Shown here one piece after another: positions 23,476 to 35,060 of a stretch of DNA of 64,000 bases. Source of the DNA: Trochalopteron elliotii (taxonomy: Eukaryota; Chordata; Aves; Passeriformes; Leiothrichidae). Position 1 is the stretch's first letter. Each line of letters starts with the position of its first letter. The DNA lies in the NCBI GenBank assembly GCA_024734555.1, contig JANPWX010000106.1, forward strand, positions 2,217,004 through 2,281,003, read 5' to 3'. A program made the translations under genes and the position numbers. Below the pieces are notes generated by a model. It was not told where the DNA came from and did not search any database. It was given only the letters and a program-made list of their open reading frames with translations.

Positions 23476-24962
23476 GACCCAGGAATCCCTGTCCCAACGC
23501 TCCTTTGACCCTTCACTGCCTTCCCAAAGAGAGGGAAACAAACAGGGATACAGCCAGTCAGCCCTCCACATCTCATTTCATCCAGAGTGCACTCCCCATT
23601 CCTTGGCATTAGGAGATTGTTGTGAATGCTGAATATGTAGTGCAAAAATACCAGCAGTGAAGATTTGTTATTTTTTTTCTTGACAAGTTTTCTGGGAAAA
23701 TCCAGAGCTGCTCTATTTTTTGCACGCAGCCTCCCCATCCTTCTTCTTGTCTGCAGGGTTGACTCAAACAATGGCCAATTCACTTCAGGACCTCTTTCCT
23801 CATTAGGTGCTTTGAGATCTCCAGGAGGATGGTCACCTCTACCACCAAAGCAAAAGTAAGGAAATTCAGGGAGCAAAACATACATGACAATTGTTTTTAG
23901 TGTTTTTCCTCTTGCTGTCATCCAGCACTGCTGATACCAGTGGTAAATCTCCTGCCTTGCTCCAACAATGGGAGGAAATGTTTACAAGGTTGGTATCTAT
24001 GCATATATTCATATAAATAAACATATGATGTATATATGCATTATACAGCTATACATTTATACATGCACACACACTCAATTTAACACCCCAATTATAATTT
24101 GGGATTATTCAAAGCCTGCATTTTCAAACTTCCACGACCTTCTACCTGGATAATATCTTTTTTTAATTTTCTGCTGTTTACAGGCGTGCATAATGCAAAC
24201 TGACAAGTGCTGGAGCTGCGGAAAAGAGGCGAGAAACAAGGACCAAAGGTCCTTGCTAAGTAGCAGGATGAAAGATGGCTTAGGGTAATTTTGCAAAAGG
24301 ATTCAGTTTTACAGATTTTCCAAACAAGAAACGTGGATATTAATGGGGGTTTGCAAAGAGCAAACTCAATAACAGTCCTAGTCAATTAAAAGTACATAAA
24401 GTATTAATGTGTTGTCCCTTGGTTTGCGTTTAAGGGGCTGTGGAGATTAATGTTTAAATCCCAGGAGAAAAAACCCCATCCTGTGCTCAAGCCCCACACT
24501 TGGAGCTGTCATCCATTACCAAACATCACTTCATTAATATGCTAAAGGTTTCTACATGTTTCCCAAAACATTGATTAGGTTCAGGGATTTAGGAGAGCTG
24601 AGTTTACCCAGCCCCTGTCTCCCAGAAGCTCAGAAACATCTCAGCTCTGTCTTCACAGCTCAGTGTCTCCTTCTCCCTGTGCAAACAGGGGCTGCAGGGC
24701 TACGAGGGGGTGTCAGGAGAAATCCATCACATTCCCAAGGACTGGATGCTGCTCCTGGTGTGCTCCAGGTCCACAGCTCTGTCCCCTGAGGGCTTGGGGA
24801 AAATGGAAGATGAATTGGAACCACAACAGAAGAATAACTGCTCAAAAGCTGCACATACCTGGTGGAGGTGTGAGCCAGGAGCTTTCCCAGAGTGATGGCC
24901 CAGGCATGGCAAAGACCTGGCCACAACAACTGGCACAGATCTCATTTCCAGCTTGGAAGGAC
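23476..24962. other. Upstream flank, non-coding
   Basis: No gene seen. An AT/AC-rich cryptic simple sequence lies at about 24000-24080. The rest looks unique. Confidence 0.6.
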
Positions 24963-25215
24963 AAGGAAACACAGGTTAGATATTAAGAAATTAGGAAATA
25001 TTATTAGAATATTAGGAAAAAGCTTTTTACAGAAAGGATGATAAAGTATTGGAATGGCCTGCCCAGGGAAGTGGTGGAGTCACCATTCCTGAATGTGTCT
25101 AAAAACAGATTGGATGTGGCATTCAGTGCCATGGTTTAGTTGAGGTGTCAGGGCTAGTTTGGACTCGATGATCTTGCAGGTCTCTTTCAACCCAATCATT
25201 CTGTGGTTCTGTGAA
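24963..25215 (+). mobile_element. CR1 LINE 3' end, sense, songbird-like subfamily
   Basis: Sense CR1 signatures occur in order: CAGGTTAGATATTAAGAAA, TGGAATGGCCTGCCCAGGGA, AGTGGTGGAGTCACCATTCC, GATTGGATGTGGCATTCAGT, GCCATGGTTTAGTTGAGGTG, TTTGGACTCGATGATCTTGC, AGGTCTCTTTCAACCCAATC, and the terminal ATTCTGTGGTTCTGTG. The terminal octamer-type repeat (ATTCTGTG-like) is diagnostic of a true CR1 3' end. A local duplication of the ATATTAGGAAA block (about 24980-25020) is visible near its left side. Confidence 0.92.
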
Positions 25216-28200
25216 TAAAAACAACCATTTGTGAAAACTTTAGAACCCCTCTGCTTCTTGTTTAACCTGATCACTGCATGTCTAAATAGGTCATGGAATG
25301 AACATGACCCAACACAGCCTCTGTGGGTTTGATTGATGGAGTGCCCCAAAGTAAAACACTCATTCTGAAAAGCTGTAGAGAAATGCAAACTTTTAATAAC
25401 ATTTTCAAATTATTTAATCATACAATCAGGCCTGACCTTGTTCAATATGAAACTTCATTACAGCCTGGAATGTTAATATGGAGTTCCAAAAGCATCATAA
25501 ATTACCGGTTTCTTCAGTGATGCATGGGCCTGTCCTGCTGTGGCCAACTGCAATTTTAATATTTTCTTAAGAAATGAAGAAATGAAGAATTAGCAAATAA
25601 TGGCATGGTCCTGAAATTACTGTTCTAGAAATCTAGAAATCTAAGATAAAAAAGTTTATTAATTGGCTAAAAAAGATATTACTCATTTCCATAGATAAAT
25701 GATGTAGCAAGTACTTTTTTTTGGAGGGGAGGGAAACCCTAAATGCTTATTTTTGAATAGATCCATTAATAATCAATTCAACTGACCTACCTTTCTGCAA
25801 CGTGACAGGTCTGACAGTCAATGAAGGAATTACATCGTGTAACTGGCAATTTCACCATCAGAAACAGTATTTTGTACACAACTAGTACCTTGTAACACCT
25901 TAAAAATGGTATTCACTGTTTGAAAAGGGCAAAATAAACCCACTTGCAATATTGACTGACAGAGATTCTTATTTGGTGCTTATTATTTAACAACAGAACA
26001 AAGAAAGTGAGTGGACGATTTAAAGGGCTTGAAAAATCAGGGAAACTGAGAGGGCAGTGCACTTTTAGCTCAAAAATGCCTTTTGTAAATGACCTGCAAT
26101 GACGGTTTGGAAATAAGAAGGGAATGACAGAATCTTGCTGGTCTTCAGGAACAGTTCAGTTCAGGCCCCCAGTTGGATGATTCTGTAGATTTCAATAGGA
26201 CTGGATTGAAATATAATGTTTTTTTGCTTAATTGCTTATCAAAGCATCATAAAAATTGTGATTTTGGGTCAGACACTGGCCCAGGAAACCTTCCCCTTCA
26301 TGTCTGTGTTTGCTGGGGTCTGAGGGTCCCCGTGGTGCAGGGTATTCCAAAGAAAAACAGCACTGAAAAACAACAGCACAGGCCTGGAAACAAAGCTAAT
26401 CAAACATTCTGCAGCTATTAAAAAATGAAATTGCATTTTGTTGTATGATTTTCATATAATGAACAGCATGGAAATGTGGAGATTCAGGCAGCTTGAATGC
26501 TGAATTAATTCAAGCTCAATTATCTTTATGACCAGCACTGTGAACCTTCCCACCATCCCTTTCCCCCCACCTAAATCTCAGTACCCTCTTTTCACTCTTT
26601 TAAATCTGTACCAGATTCATTCTAAAAGCATTTAATGTAAATAAAACACACACAAGACAGTTCAGCTTTTTTCCTGTGTTGCTCATCCAAGGCTTTACTT
26701 GCCAAGAGGCAGAAATACTGAACAATATTGTGCAGAAATCTATAATTTCCTCTACAATAACCTGTTTGCTTTAGTTATTTTTTTTCAATTTCTTCTGGCC
26801 ATGAGACAACGACAAGAGTTTTCATGGGCAGCCCCATTGCCCAGAACTAATTGGTGGGAAAGCACAGTAAGAAAAGAATTCCATTGTTTTCAGCCACAAT
26901 ATTAAACAACTACTTAGCAAAGGGCGAGAATAACGGGGAATAATTATTAACTGAAGAAAATGCTCAGAACACATGGTAAAACAAATAATTAGGCCCAATT
27001 GTGCCAGTTCTGTGAATGTTTTATGCTGCCTGCAATGAACTCCCATTTGAAAGCTCAGTTTTACACTGGGCAATGGTTCAAAACCCAGAGACACATCAGT
27101 CCCAGGCAGCAGCTCCGAGAGAAGTGCCAGACTGTAACTGACTGACAGCACTTCCCACTGCAATCTGGGGCTGTCTCTGAGAACTTCCACTCAGCTCTGC
27201 CTCAAATCAAACTTCATTTAACTGAGGAATTCTAGCGAGGTCACAAAGCAAGGCAGGCTGCCTGCAGACACCAGCCATCCTTTAGTCTGTTGTACAATCA
27301 CACATGGGGGATTTACAGAGCAGAAATGCCAGATACCTTCTGTGGCAACAACCTCATCAGACAGGGCTGCCACAAACCCCAAAATGTTGGATTTGCAGCC
27401 TCTAAGCCACGGCACAGCCTGTTTGTGAAGTCCACTACTCGACTGTGTGACTGTGCACTCACATTTATCTTAGGGCAAAAATTGTAGCTACAAGAACTAA
27501 TAGAAGGGAAAATACAACTGGACAGTGCACTGGCAATTACAGAGCTGAGAATTAAAGCTACAGAGGAAAGAAAAAGTGTTTTGGTGATGAAAGGCATCTC
27601 TAGAGTTACAATTAAGATGAAATTTATTGCCTCTGCTTAACATCTGTTTTATATTTATTCATTCTGATAAAAAATTATATCCTGGGTCCAAAGCTTCAGC
27701 TTCCAAAGTTGCAGAATGAATGTTAATTAAATATTTGATATGAAGTCTTTTAAAAACCCACAAAAATTACTCAGTTTACTTAAAATAGGACCCAGCAAAA
27801 TACAAAGCGTGGTATCAGATCCCATAATGAAGTCTTTCAGTTCCCTTGAACTCCCTGCATTTAATGTGAAATATAAAGGACTAACTTTTATATTTGTTTC
27901 CTTCTGGTATAAACAGACTGTGTAATGAGCTGCTGTGTGATAGGAACTGAATGTCACTCAGAAGGCAACACATCCCCAGCTCACTGGTGGCTTTGCCCCT
28001 CTTAATCTTTACCTTATATCTGAGATGTTCTTTCCCTTTTCCATGGATGCTCATTATGTATCTGTTCCTCATCCACTTTGCTGGATTGGAATAAGTATGG
28101 GCTTGTAGATATGACATAATCTACCAAAAACTACTAGAGGAGTGAATTTTATTTGCTGAAAAGCCTCCTGCTCCTGAACAGCTTGTCAGTCTGCTCGCTC

Positions 28201-30178
28201 CTCAGAGGTCTGTTTCCCCATTAGTGCACATTTCCCCAGCTGAAGATTTAAGGGGCTTTTTTTCAGCACTGTCACAATAAAAAAAGAGGAAAACGAAGCA
28301 GGTGGTGTCTTTCTGAAGTCCAAGTGTTTTTTAATGATCGTTCTCTATTTCTTCAAGTGCAGAAATTTCAATTCTGATTAAAATGAAAAAATGACAAGCC
28401 ATTATAGACAGACCTCCATTCTGCAAAGGCTCCCCTCTGAATACACAATGTGTTTTCCTATATAATGCATGCACCATATTTCAATATTAATTATAGGAAG
28501 GTCTCTTTGGGGTCACATGCTAATTATATCTATTTAGAATTTATCATGCTACTTCCAATATAATGTGCTGTCATTGTGTCCTGTTGTTTTTCCTTGCCTG
28601 AGGCAGAAGGAAGCTACAATAAACCTGAAAATAGTGGCAAGAAATGTTCATTTCAAAACATATGGGGTGAAAGCTGCACTCAGGGCCCTGCCCAGTGCTC
28701 ATTGAAATCAGCAGGAATCATTATGTTAACCTCAAGGGAAAATGATCTGAACCTGTTAAATGTGCACAGTTTTATCTGAGGGGCTCTGTGCATCTCTCAG
28801 TGTAATGAAATGCTTGTGCCACAAGCCACTGTAAATAATCAGGGAAGCATCCAGCACCATGCCAGGGAGGATCTGCACACAGGAGTTTGAGCTGATTCTG
28901 AGGGGCTCAGACTGGTACTAAATGGCCACAAGATGAAGAAGAATCAAAGCCTCTGTTCCAAATCCTCTGGAGTGTGTTTGATATGTTCATCTATGGCATT
29001 GTGTGATCCCTGGGTCTGTGCAGGAGGCAGTGACAGTGGGGGTTTGTTAACTCACCACTGGATTACAGTACTGGATTCAAATATGTCACATTTTAAAAAT
29101 TCCCCCTCATTACAAGCCCCAAAGATACCACCACATTAGCTGATAAACACTTACTGTATTTATAATTTTCTTTTATAATGACTGGTACAATTCCATCTAC
29201 ATTTACCAGCCCAAGGCATCTTCTCTGTGTGAGGAATCCTCAAAGTTCCCTGCACAAATCACCTCTAAAGTTAAATGGTGCCTTTTTATGCCACCACCCT
29301 ATGAACACAGAACCAAATTTCCAGCTTGGCACCTATGTACAATTATTAATGCTAGAGGCTTGTAAGAAACAGGTGCCTGCAGGATTAAACATGGATAACA
29401 CGAGGAAAAAATCCAGGCACCAAAGACAAGCATCTTGGCCTAAATTAGGCCTCTCTTGTGTTTCCTAGCCTGCTAAATCATTAGTGCCACATTCCCAGGC
29501 AGCAGTGACACAAGTCAGACAGTCAGTGACTCAACAGGCAGGAGATTACCTCATCCAAATTTCCACACCACCTTTCAACCCAATTACTGCCACTGGTGGT
29601 CCTTTTACCATCTGTGCCTTTCTGTGTCTGCGTGAGGACTTTTCCAAGCACACCTCATTTATGTGGTGCCTGTGAGTAGCCTGACTCCTAGAAATAAGCC
29701 TCACAAGATACAAATGTGAAATGACATTTACATATCTCTGTCTCACTGTTGTTACCTTCTTTTTTAAGTCTATAATGAGATGTTTTCAGAATAAGAAAAA
29801 TGTTAAGATCCAGCCCACTAACTGTACATTTTTTTTATTGATAGGTCTCAGCACAAAGCGAACCGATATTCAAGTGGAGAAAATGAATTATCTGGAGCCA
29901 AATGTAATTTTGTTTTGGTAGGCCAACAATCAATAGAAGAAATGCACAGTCATTTCAGTAATTGCCACAGCTTCATGACAAATACTTCCTAGAAACTCGT
30001 GGCTAGGTGATCTCGGCCTCCAGGGTTACTGAGGTGTATCTTTAATGCAGGTTAGCTCAGATGTTCAGAGACACGTGCAAATTATGCAAGCATGTGGGCT
30101 ATTTAATTTTAATATCCAAGGTCATGAGTCAGATCGTCTCATGTTGTGTGAAAACCTTGTAGTGGAAAACGAAGCTCC
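25216..30178. other. Upstream flank, unique non-coding DNA
   Basis: No supported gene. AT-rich blocks with TAATTA and CATATTT words occur at 26420-26530 and 28440-28570. A perfect 9-bp inverted repeat lies at 26490-26516. Confidence 0.55.
26490..26516. repeat. Perfect 9-bp inverted repeat
   Basis: AGCTTGAAT at 26490-26498 and ATTCAAGCT at 26508-26516, separated by 9 bases that include TTAAT-like homeodomain words. Confidence 0.8.
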
Positions 30179-30203
30179 AGTGAAGTGAGAATTTCACTTC
30201 ACT
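30179..30203. repeat. Perfect 10-bp inverted repeat
   Basis: AGTGAAGTGA (30179-30188) and TCACTTCACT (30194-30203) are separated by 5 bases. An IRF-like GAAAACGAAG lies just to the left. Confidence 0.85.
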
Positions 30204-30301
30204 TACCTGCATAAAAGTAGCAAAGCCAACTAAGCAGGTAAAACCACATCTGAGAACCTGAGGACAATTCTCCCAAGGCCTAAAGGCACAAGACCAGCTT
30301 C

Positions 30302-30305
30302 CACA
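30302..30305. repeat. Target-site duplication CACA, left
   Basis: CACA precedes the LTR start and is repeated at 30607-30610. Confidence 0.65.
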
Positions 30306-30606
30306 TGTCACGCTGTTGTACACCACAATGACACAGACTCTGACTTCAGAAGGCTGAAAATGACTCCTTTATTTTTGGGATGTGTCTCCCTCTTATACTA
30401 TTCTACACAGACCAATTTGATTGGTGAAACAAAGACAAACCTCTTCAATCACATTGGTCAGACCAGAGGGACATCAAGAAGAAGCCCCTCCTAGGGAAAG
30501 GAATGTAAACAAAGTTTACAGTTACAAAAACTTTTGTTTATAGAAAATTCCCCGGGAAAATAATTTCAGAAAACCAAAACATCTCGGGCACAAAACCAGG
30601 GCTACA
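30306..30606 (-). mobile_element. Solo LTR, family C (301 bp)
   Basis: On the plus strand it begins TGTCACGCTG and ends GGGCTACA. On the minus strand it runs from TGTAGCCCTGG through a TATA-like AGTATAAGA (plus 30391-30399) and AATAAAGGAG (plus 30368-30373) to CAGCGTGACA. It is bounded by CACA on both sides. No internal viral sequence is present. The 4-bp duplication suggests an ERV1-type element, but CACA is a simple word and could match by chance. Confidence 0.82.
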
Positions 30607-30610
30607 CACA
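30607..30610. repeat. Target-site duplication CACA, right
   Basis: Matches the left copy at 30302-30305. Confidence 0.65.
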
Positions 30611-30861
30611 TGGATCTTATTGCTTCCATTTCTGTGAGGAAAGGAGGGTCCCTGTCACATTTAGCTGTGCCTTGTAAATCCTGCAGCTGTAAATCCTGCT
30701 CTGAGGACTCCTGAGCAAAACCCAGCTCCCCTCAGGGTCTGCTGCTGCTCCCTCACCTCCTGCTGCCCTGCTCAGCCCAGGGGAGCAGAACCTGTCCAGC
30801 ACAGAGCACTGGGAGAGGAGATGCAGCATTCCCACCTGGACAGGAAGAAGGAGATGTTATT

Positions 30862-30862
<1 letters not shown>

Positions 30863-30902
<40 letters not shown>
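30863..30902. repeat. AAT trinucleotide microsatellite, about 13 units
   Basis: An uninterrupted TAA/AAT array of 40 bp, likely polymorphic in length. Confidence 0.95.
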
Positions 30903-33264
30903 CTGGAATTGAGCTGGCAAATACTTCAGTGCACAGCTGAGCTTCCAAAGGTTGGCTGGTCTGGGCTGTGTCCTGTGGGAGCAGCTCAGGGTGTAAAAAG
31001 GAGCTGTAGTTACATTTCCAGTGTCTGATGGGGTGAGGGAGAATCCAGACTCAGGAATGATGGGGGAGAGATGGAATGGCAGCAAGATGCTTCACAATTC
31101 CAAAATGTGAACCCTGTGGGTGATGGAGTGTGAACTGATGATGAGTTTTAACTGGGATTCACCAAAGTGTTTGGACCCTTTTGAAACACTGGATACTACC
31201 CTGCTTGAGAATTCATGGCATTTTGAGGGATTTTTGAAGCTCCTAAGGACCTGATAGTAGTCTATTTTTAAAATGCCTTGAAGGAAACAAAGAGCAGAGG
31301 AATCACCAGTTGTGAGGGGGATTACAGAAGAAAAAAACTGAAAAGCATACTTTTCAAATGTATATGACTTATTAATCTACTTTCTCTGAATTTTCCACAA
31401 GAAATGAAATCCTGTTTTACTTAAGTACTTTGGGATTTTTTCCCAGTGGCCATTTGTCTCGGAGTTTTCAGTTATGCAGATCAGACACTTGGGAAATGGA
31501 GAACATCTTCATTTCTCTTTTTGTTCTGAAACCAGAAATATTCTTTATAGCATCTGAGGGAGCTTCCAAAGTATGAGAGAGACTTTAGATTATAATTTCT
31601 CCTTTAAAGAAAAGCTACTCTTTTGTATGAAGGGAAAAAAAGAAAACAAAACAACAAAACATTTGAAGAGTGTTCAATCAAAACAAACTTAGCCTTGAGT
31701 GTTGTTGTGAGAATAGAAATTTCTTCTGCCAGAAATCTTTCCTACAGGTAATGCTGTCTTTAAGCATCTTTTTCTCAAATGTAACAGAAAGTAAAGGGTA
31801 AGGTTCCTACTTGTAGCATCATTAGCAAATCTTGGAAGAAGAAATGGAATAAAATATTTTACACGTGTTTTTTGCGGGGTAGGAAATGGAAAGGATAAAA
31901 TAATTCTGGTTGGAAAAACCCCAGCCCAGTCATAACTGTACAACAAAGAAACATTGTCATATACCCATGCCTACAAAAGCAACACGCCTGTAATTGGTCA
32001 GACCCAAGGAAAAGACCCTGAGTTCATTAATTTGAGATGAGAGTGAGAATGCCTGCAAAGGAACAGGTAACATTGTTTCCAAACCTGTTGTGAGAATGCA
32101 GGTTCAGGGTTACAGAGAATTCCTAACACCTGAAACAGGAGTTGTTTTACAGGGCCAGTGGGTAAATGCAGACACGATGCTCAGGTTTGTTTCCCTGCTC
32201 ACAGTTGTCTCAATCTGTGGTGGTGATTTTATTTGGTACAGACTACACCCAAAGTGCTGATGGTAAAACCTTCCTTCAGCCCAGTGTGACAGCACAGCAC
32301 CTTCAGTGAAGGAGTCTGGCTCCTGCAGGCAGGATGTGCTGCACTCAGCAACCAGAGGGATGCTCTGGACTCTGTCCAATCCCCATCCCTGCCTTGCTAC
32401 TAACTGATCCTGTGTTCTGGGACAGGAATTGTGGCATCACCTCTGCCACCTTTCCCACACTGACCTGATCTTCCTGCTGAATTCCACATTTATTTATTCC
32501 GACCGCACACACAAAATAAATAACAGAATGTACCAAGTGTCCAAGCAGACTTGTGCCTGCAACTCTGTGGCTGCAATAATAGTGTTTAAGCTGAAACACA
32601 GCCCTGTTCTGCAAAGCCTACAGCTTTAGGTTGTTTTCTCAGCCCATTCCTAACTGAGGTTCTTCATTTTACACTGTGACCACGTTTGTTCTCGCTAATT
32701 AAACAGCATGACTAAAATGTGTATTGCAAATATAATAATCTGCCTGTTCTTTCCTGAAATGGTTGTTCTGCGTACCAAGGGATTTTAAATTTTAAAAAAT
32801 CCATTCTAGTTGTGTTTGGCCACATGTAGCCACATTAGATGAAAAAAGACCAAATAATGATTGATTAGCACTTACCTTTCCAAAGTTTCTGTGATCTTCC
32901 ATTTCGCTGCCCCCATGCTACTGAGTTTGAATTGCTTCCCTACAAGCCTGTGCATAGCAAAGTACAACCAAATATTCTCAGAATACGTCTCTCACCCTCA
33001 GGATCCACACTTGATTTTGATATAAAATGTTATTAACTTTAGCTCCCAGTACAAAAGGTCTTGATCAATAATTGTTTCTACCTGTCTATCTTATTTCTAT
33101 GTATCTTCTAGGACACTTTTGGAGTGCTGCCAATACATTTTGGTTTGTAAGCACATAACAGTGTATCATGCACCTCAAATCTCTGTGGGTTTATCTTATC
33201 TTTTCATTAGGTAGAAGATGGGGATTTTTTATCTACATAGATTAGATTAGTTCAAGGTCACCCT
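30903..33264. other. Upstream flank, non-coding
   Basis: No supported gene or clear interspersed repeat is seen. Confidence 0.55.
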
Positions 33265-33316
33265 GAGAGAGAAGAGAAGAGAAGAGAAGAGAAGAGAAGA
33301 GAAGAGAAGAGAAGAG
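33265..33316. repeat. GAGAA pentanucleotide microsatellite
   Basis: About ten copies of GAGAA, purine-only, ending in an N run at 33317-33324. The true length is therefore unknown. Confidence 0.95.
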
Positions 33317-33324
33317 NNNNNNNN
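33317..33324. other. 8-N gap in the GAGAA array
   Basis: Unresolved bases at the end of the array. Array length is therefore a minimum. Confidence 0.95.
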
Positions 33325-33811
33325 GAGTCACAGAAACAGACAGTTTCTGATTTTGTAAGGTAGTACACAAGGATACCAAAATAACTAAAGAGGGGGTGGA
33401 AATTCGCTTATTCTGTCAGTAATTCAGTCCCCAAAGATGGTAAAATCAACAGAAAATAAGCAGTCTGGCATATTCAGCAGCTCCATATCTCACCCATTCA
33501 TTCAACTCAAAAATAAAACTTTCTTGCTGCATTCTTTACTTGTTAAAAATACTGAACTTGAGAAATTTTCACCACCCATGGTGATACCACCAGGTGACAA
33601 CTCACTGCAGGGTGCATGTTTACCAAGAGCTGTGATAGAAAAACATAACTTCCTGCAGCACTCTTGTGAATATATTTTAAAACAACTCTCCTTTGGTAGT
33701 GGAGAAAGAGCTGTGAGTGATCCACCACTGGTAAAGAAAGCAGGAGCCCCTCTGCCACCTGCACAACTTTAAACTTTCACCTTGACAGGACTGGGTTGGA
33801 ACTCCACTGCC

Positions 33812-33834
33812 AAAAAAAAAAAAAAAAAAAAAAA
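33812..33834. repeat. A homopolymer, 23 bp
   Basis: A pure A run. The sequence to its left has no recognisable retrocopy, AATAAA or flanking duplication, so I treat it as a simple repeat rather than a poly-A tail. Confidence 0.85.
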
Positions 33835-35041
33835 TCACACACAACAGATCAAACATTTTTTAACTCATAAAATCTATTTCCTGGTGCATGGTACTTTCGT
33901 TATAGCTATGTTTTAGTTAATTTCTGGGTGAATTGCATTTGCCTGGTGATCTGCATTTAGAATATTAGTGAAACATTAAAAAATTCTTCGGGGTAAAATA
34001 AAAATCAAAGGGATTTTTGAATGTTTGGGAAACAGTACAGATAAAGGGGAAGTAGTACAGAAGAAAGAGCATCGTGCCTGGAGGTAGCAGGGGTGGGAAC
34101 TCTCCTTCTCTCTATTCTGTTTATAAGGGAACTCTCTCCCTCAGTGTTCATTCTCCTCATTTAACATTCGAGGCAACTTTCTGAGACAAAGCATTACATG
34201 AGTCTTTGAACTCTTCATTGTTGGGAGTCAGTCTCTGACTCACCAGAAAGGGCAAAGAGCTTCCTTCTAAAAATGTTGCCACCAAGACACAAATGTCATC
34301 AGCTGGCTAATTGGGTGGGAGGGCTGGAGGGAGCAGAAATCCTGCAATTGGATTAGACCAGGGCTGTTCACAGGGATGGAATCCACCTCTGTAGCCAGAG
34401 CCATTCACAGCCTCAGGGAATTTTCAACCTGTAACCTCCAACTCAAGCTTCAATGGATTTAATTGGAACACAGCCCTAAACAATCACCTGGCACTGATAT
34501 GTTTTTACAGCCATATATATTTAAGACCCTTATGCTTGACACATTATATTTTAAAAGAAGCTCTGGAAAGTGCATGATTTCTATTAGATTCTCCCTTCTC
34601 ATGATCTACATTGTTTCACAAGATCTGTGCTAAAGATGGAATTTTGGAGGCAGAGTGAGTGGGAGGCTGTGAATAGTTTATTCAAAAAAATAGTTAATTA
34701 GAACTGAAATTATTCACCATTTTTGAGCTTGGCAAATAACTTGGGCTGATGAAAAAGAAAAAAAGAAAGTGGGACAGGGTTGACCATTCACAAAACTGAG
34801 ATCTCTGAGTCCCTGCCTTGTCTCAGGGGCCATGACATTGATTTCACACAGGGACACGTGGGTTCAGGTGTTCCTTCTGCTTGCTTCAGAACAGGATTTG
34901 AGGGATGCAGCCTCCCATTTCCAAGTGAATGCTGACATCATCAGAAACAAAGATTCATATCTCTTGTGAAAAGAAAGGAAAAAAAAATGGGTGGTATTTT
35001 GAAATATTTAATATGGTCTGAAACAAATGAAAGGTTCCAAA

Positions 35042-35060
35042 TTTGTTTGTTTGTTTGTTT
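35042..35060. repeat. TTTG tetranucleotide run
   Basis: About four and a half units of TTTG, followed by a T-rich stretch. Confidence 0.85.

Noticed and set aside
33437..33834. ORF followed by a 23-A tract, considered as a processed retrocopy
   Set aside because: No AATAAA before the A run, no flanking duplication and no recognisable parent protein.
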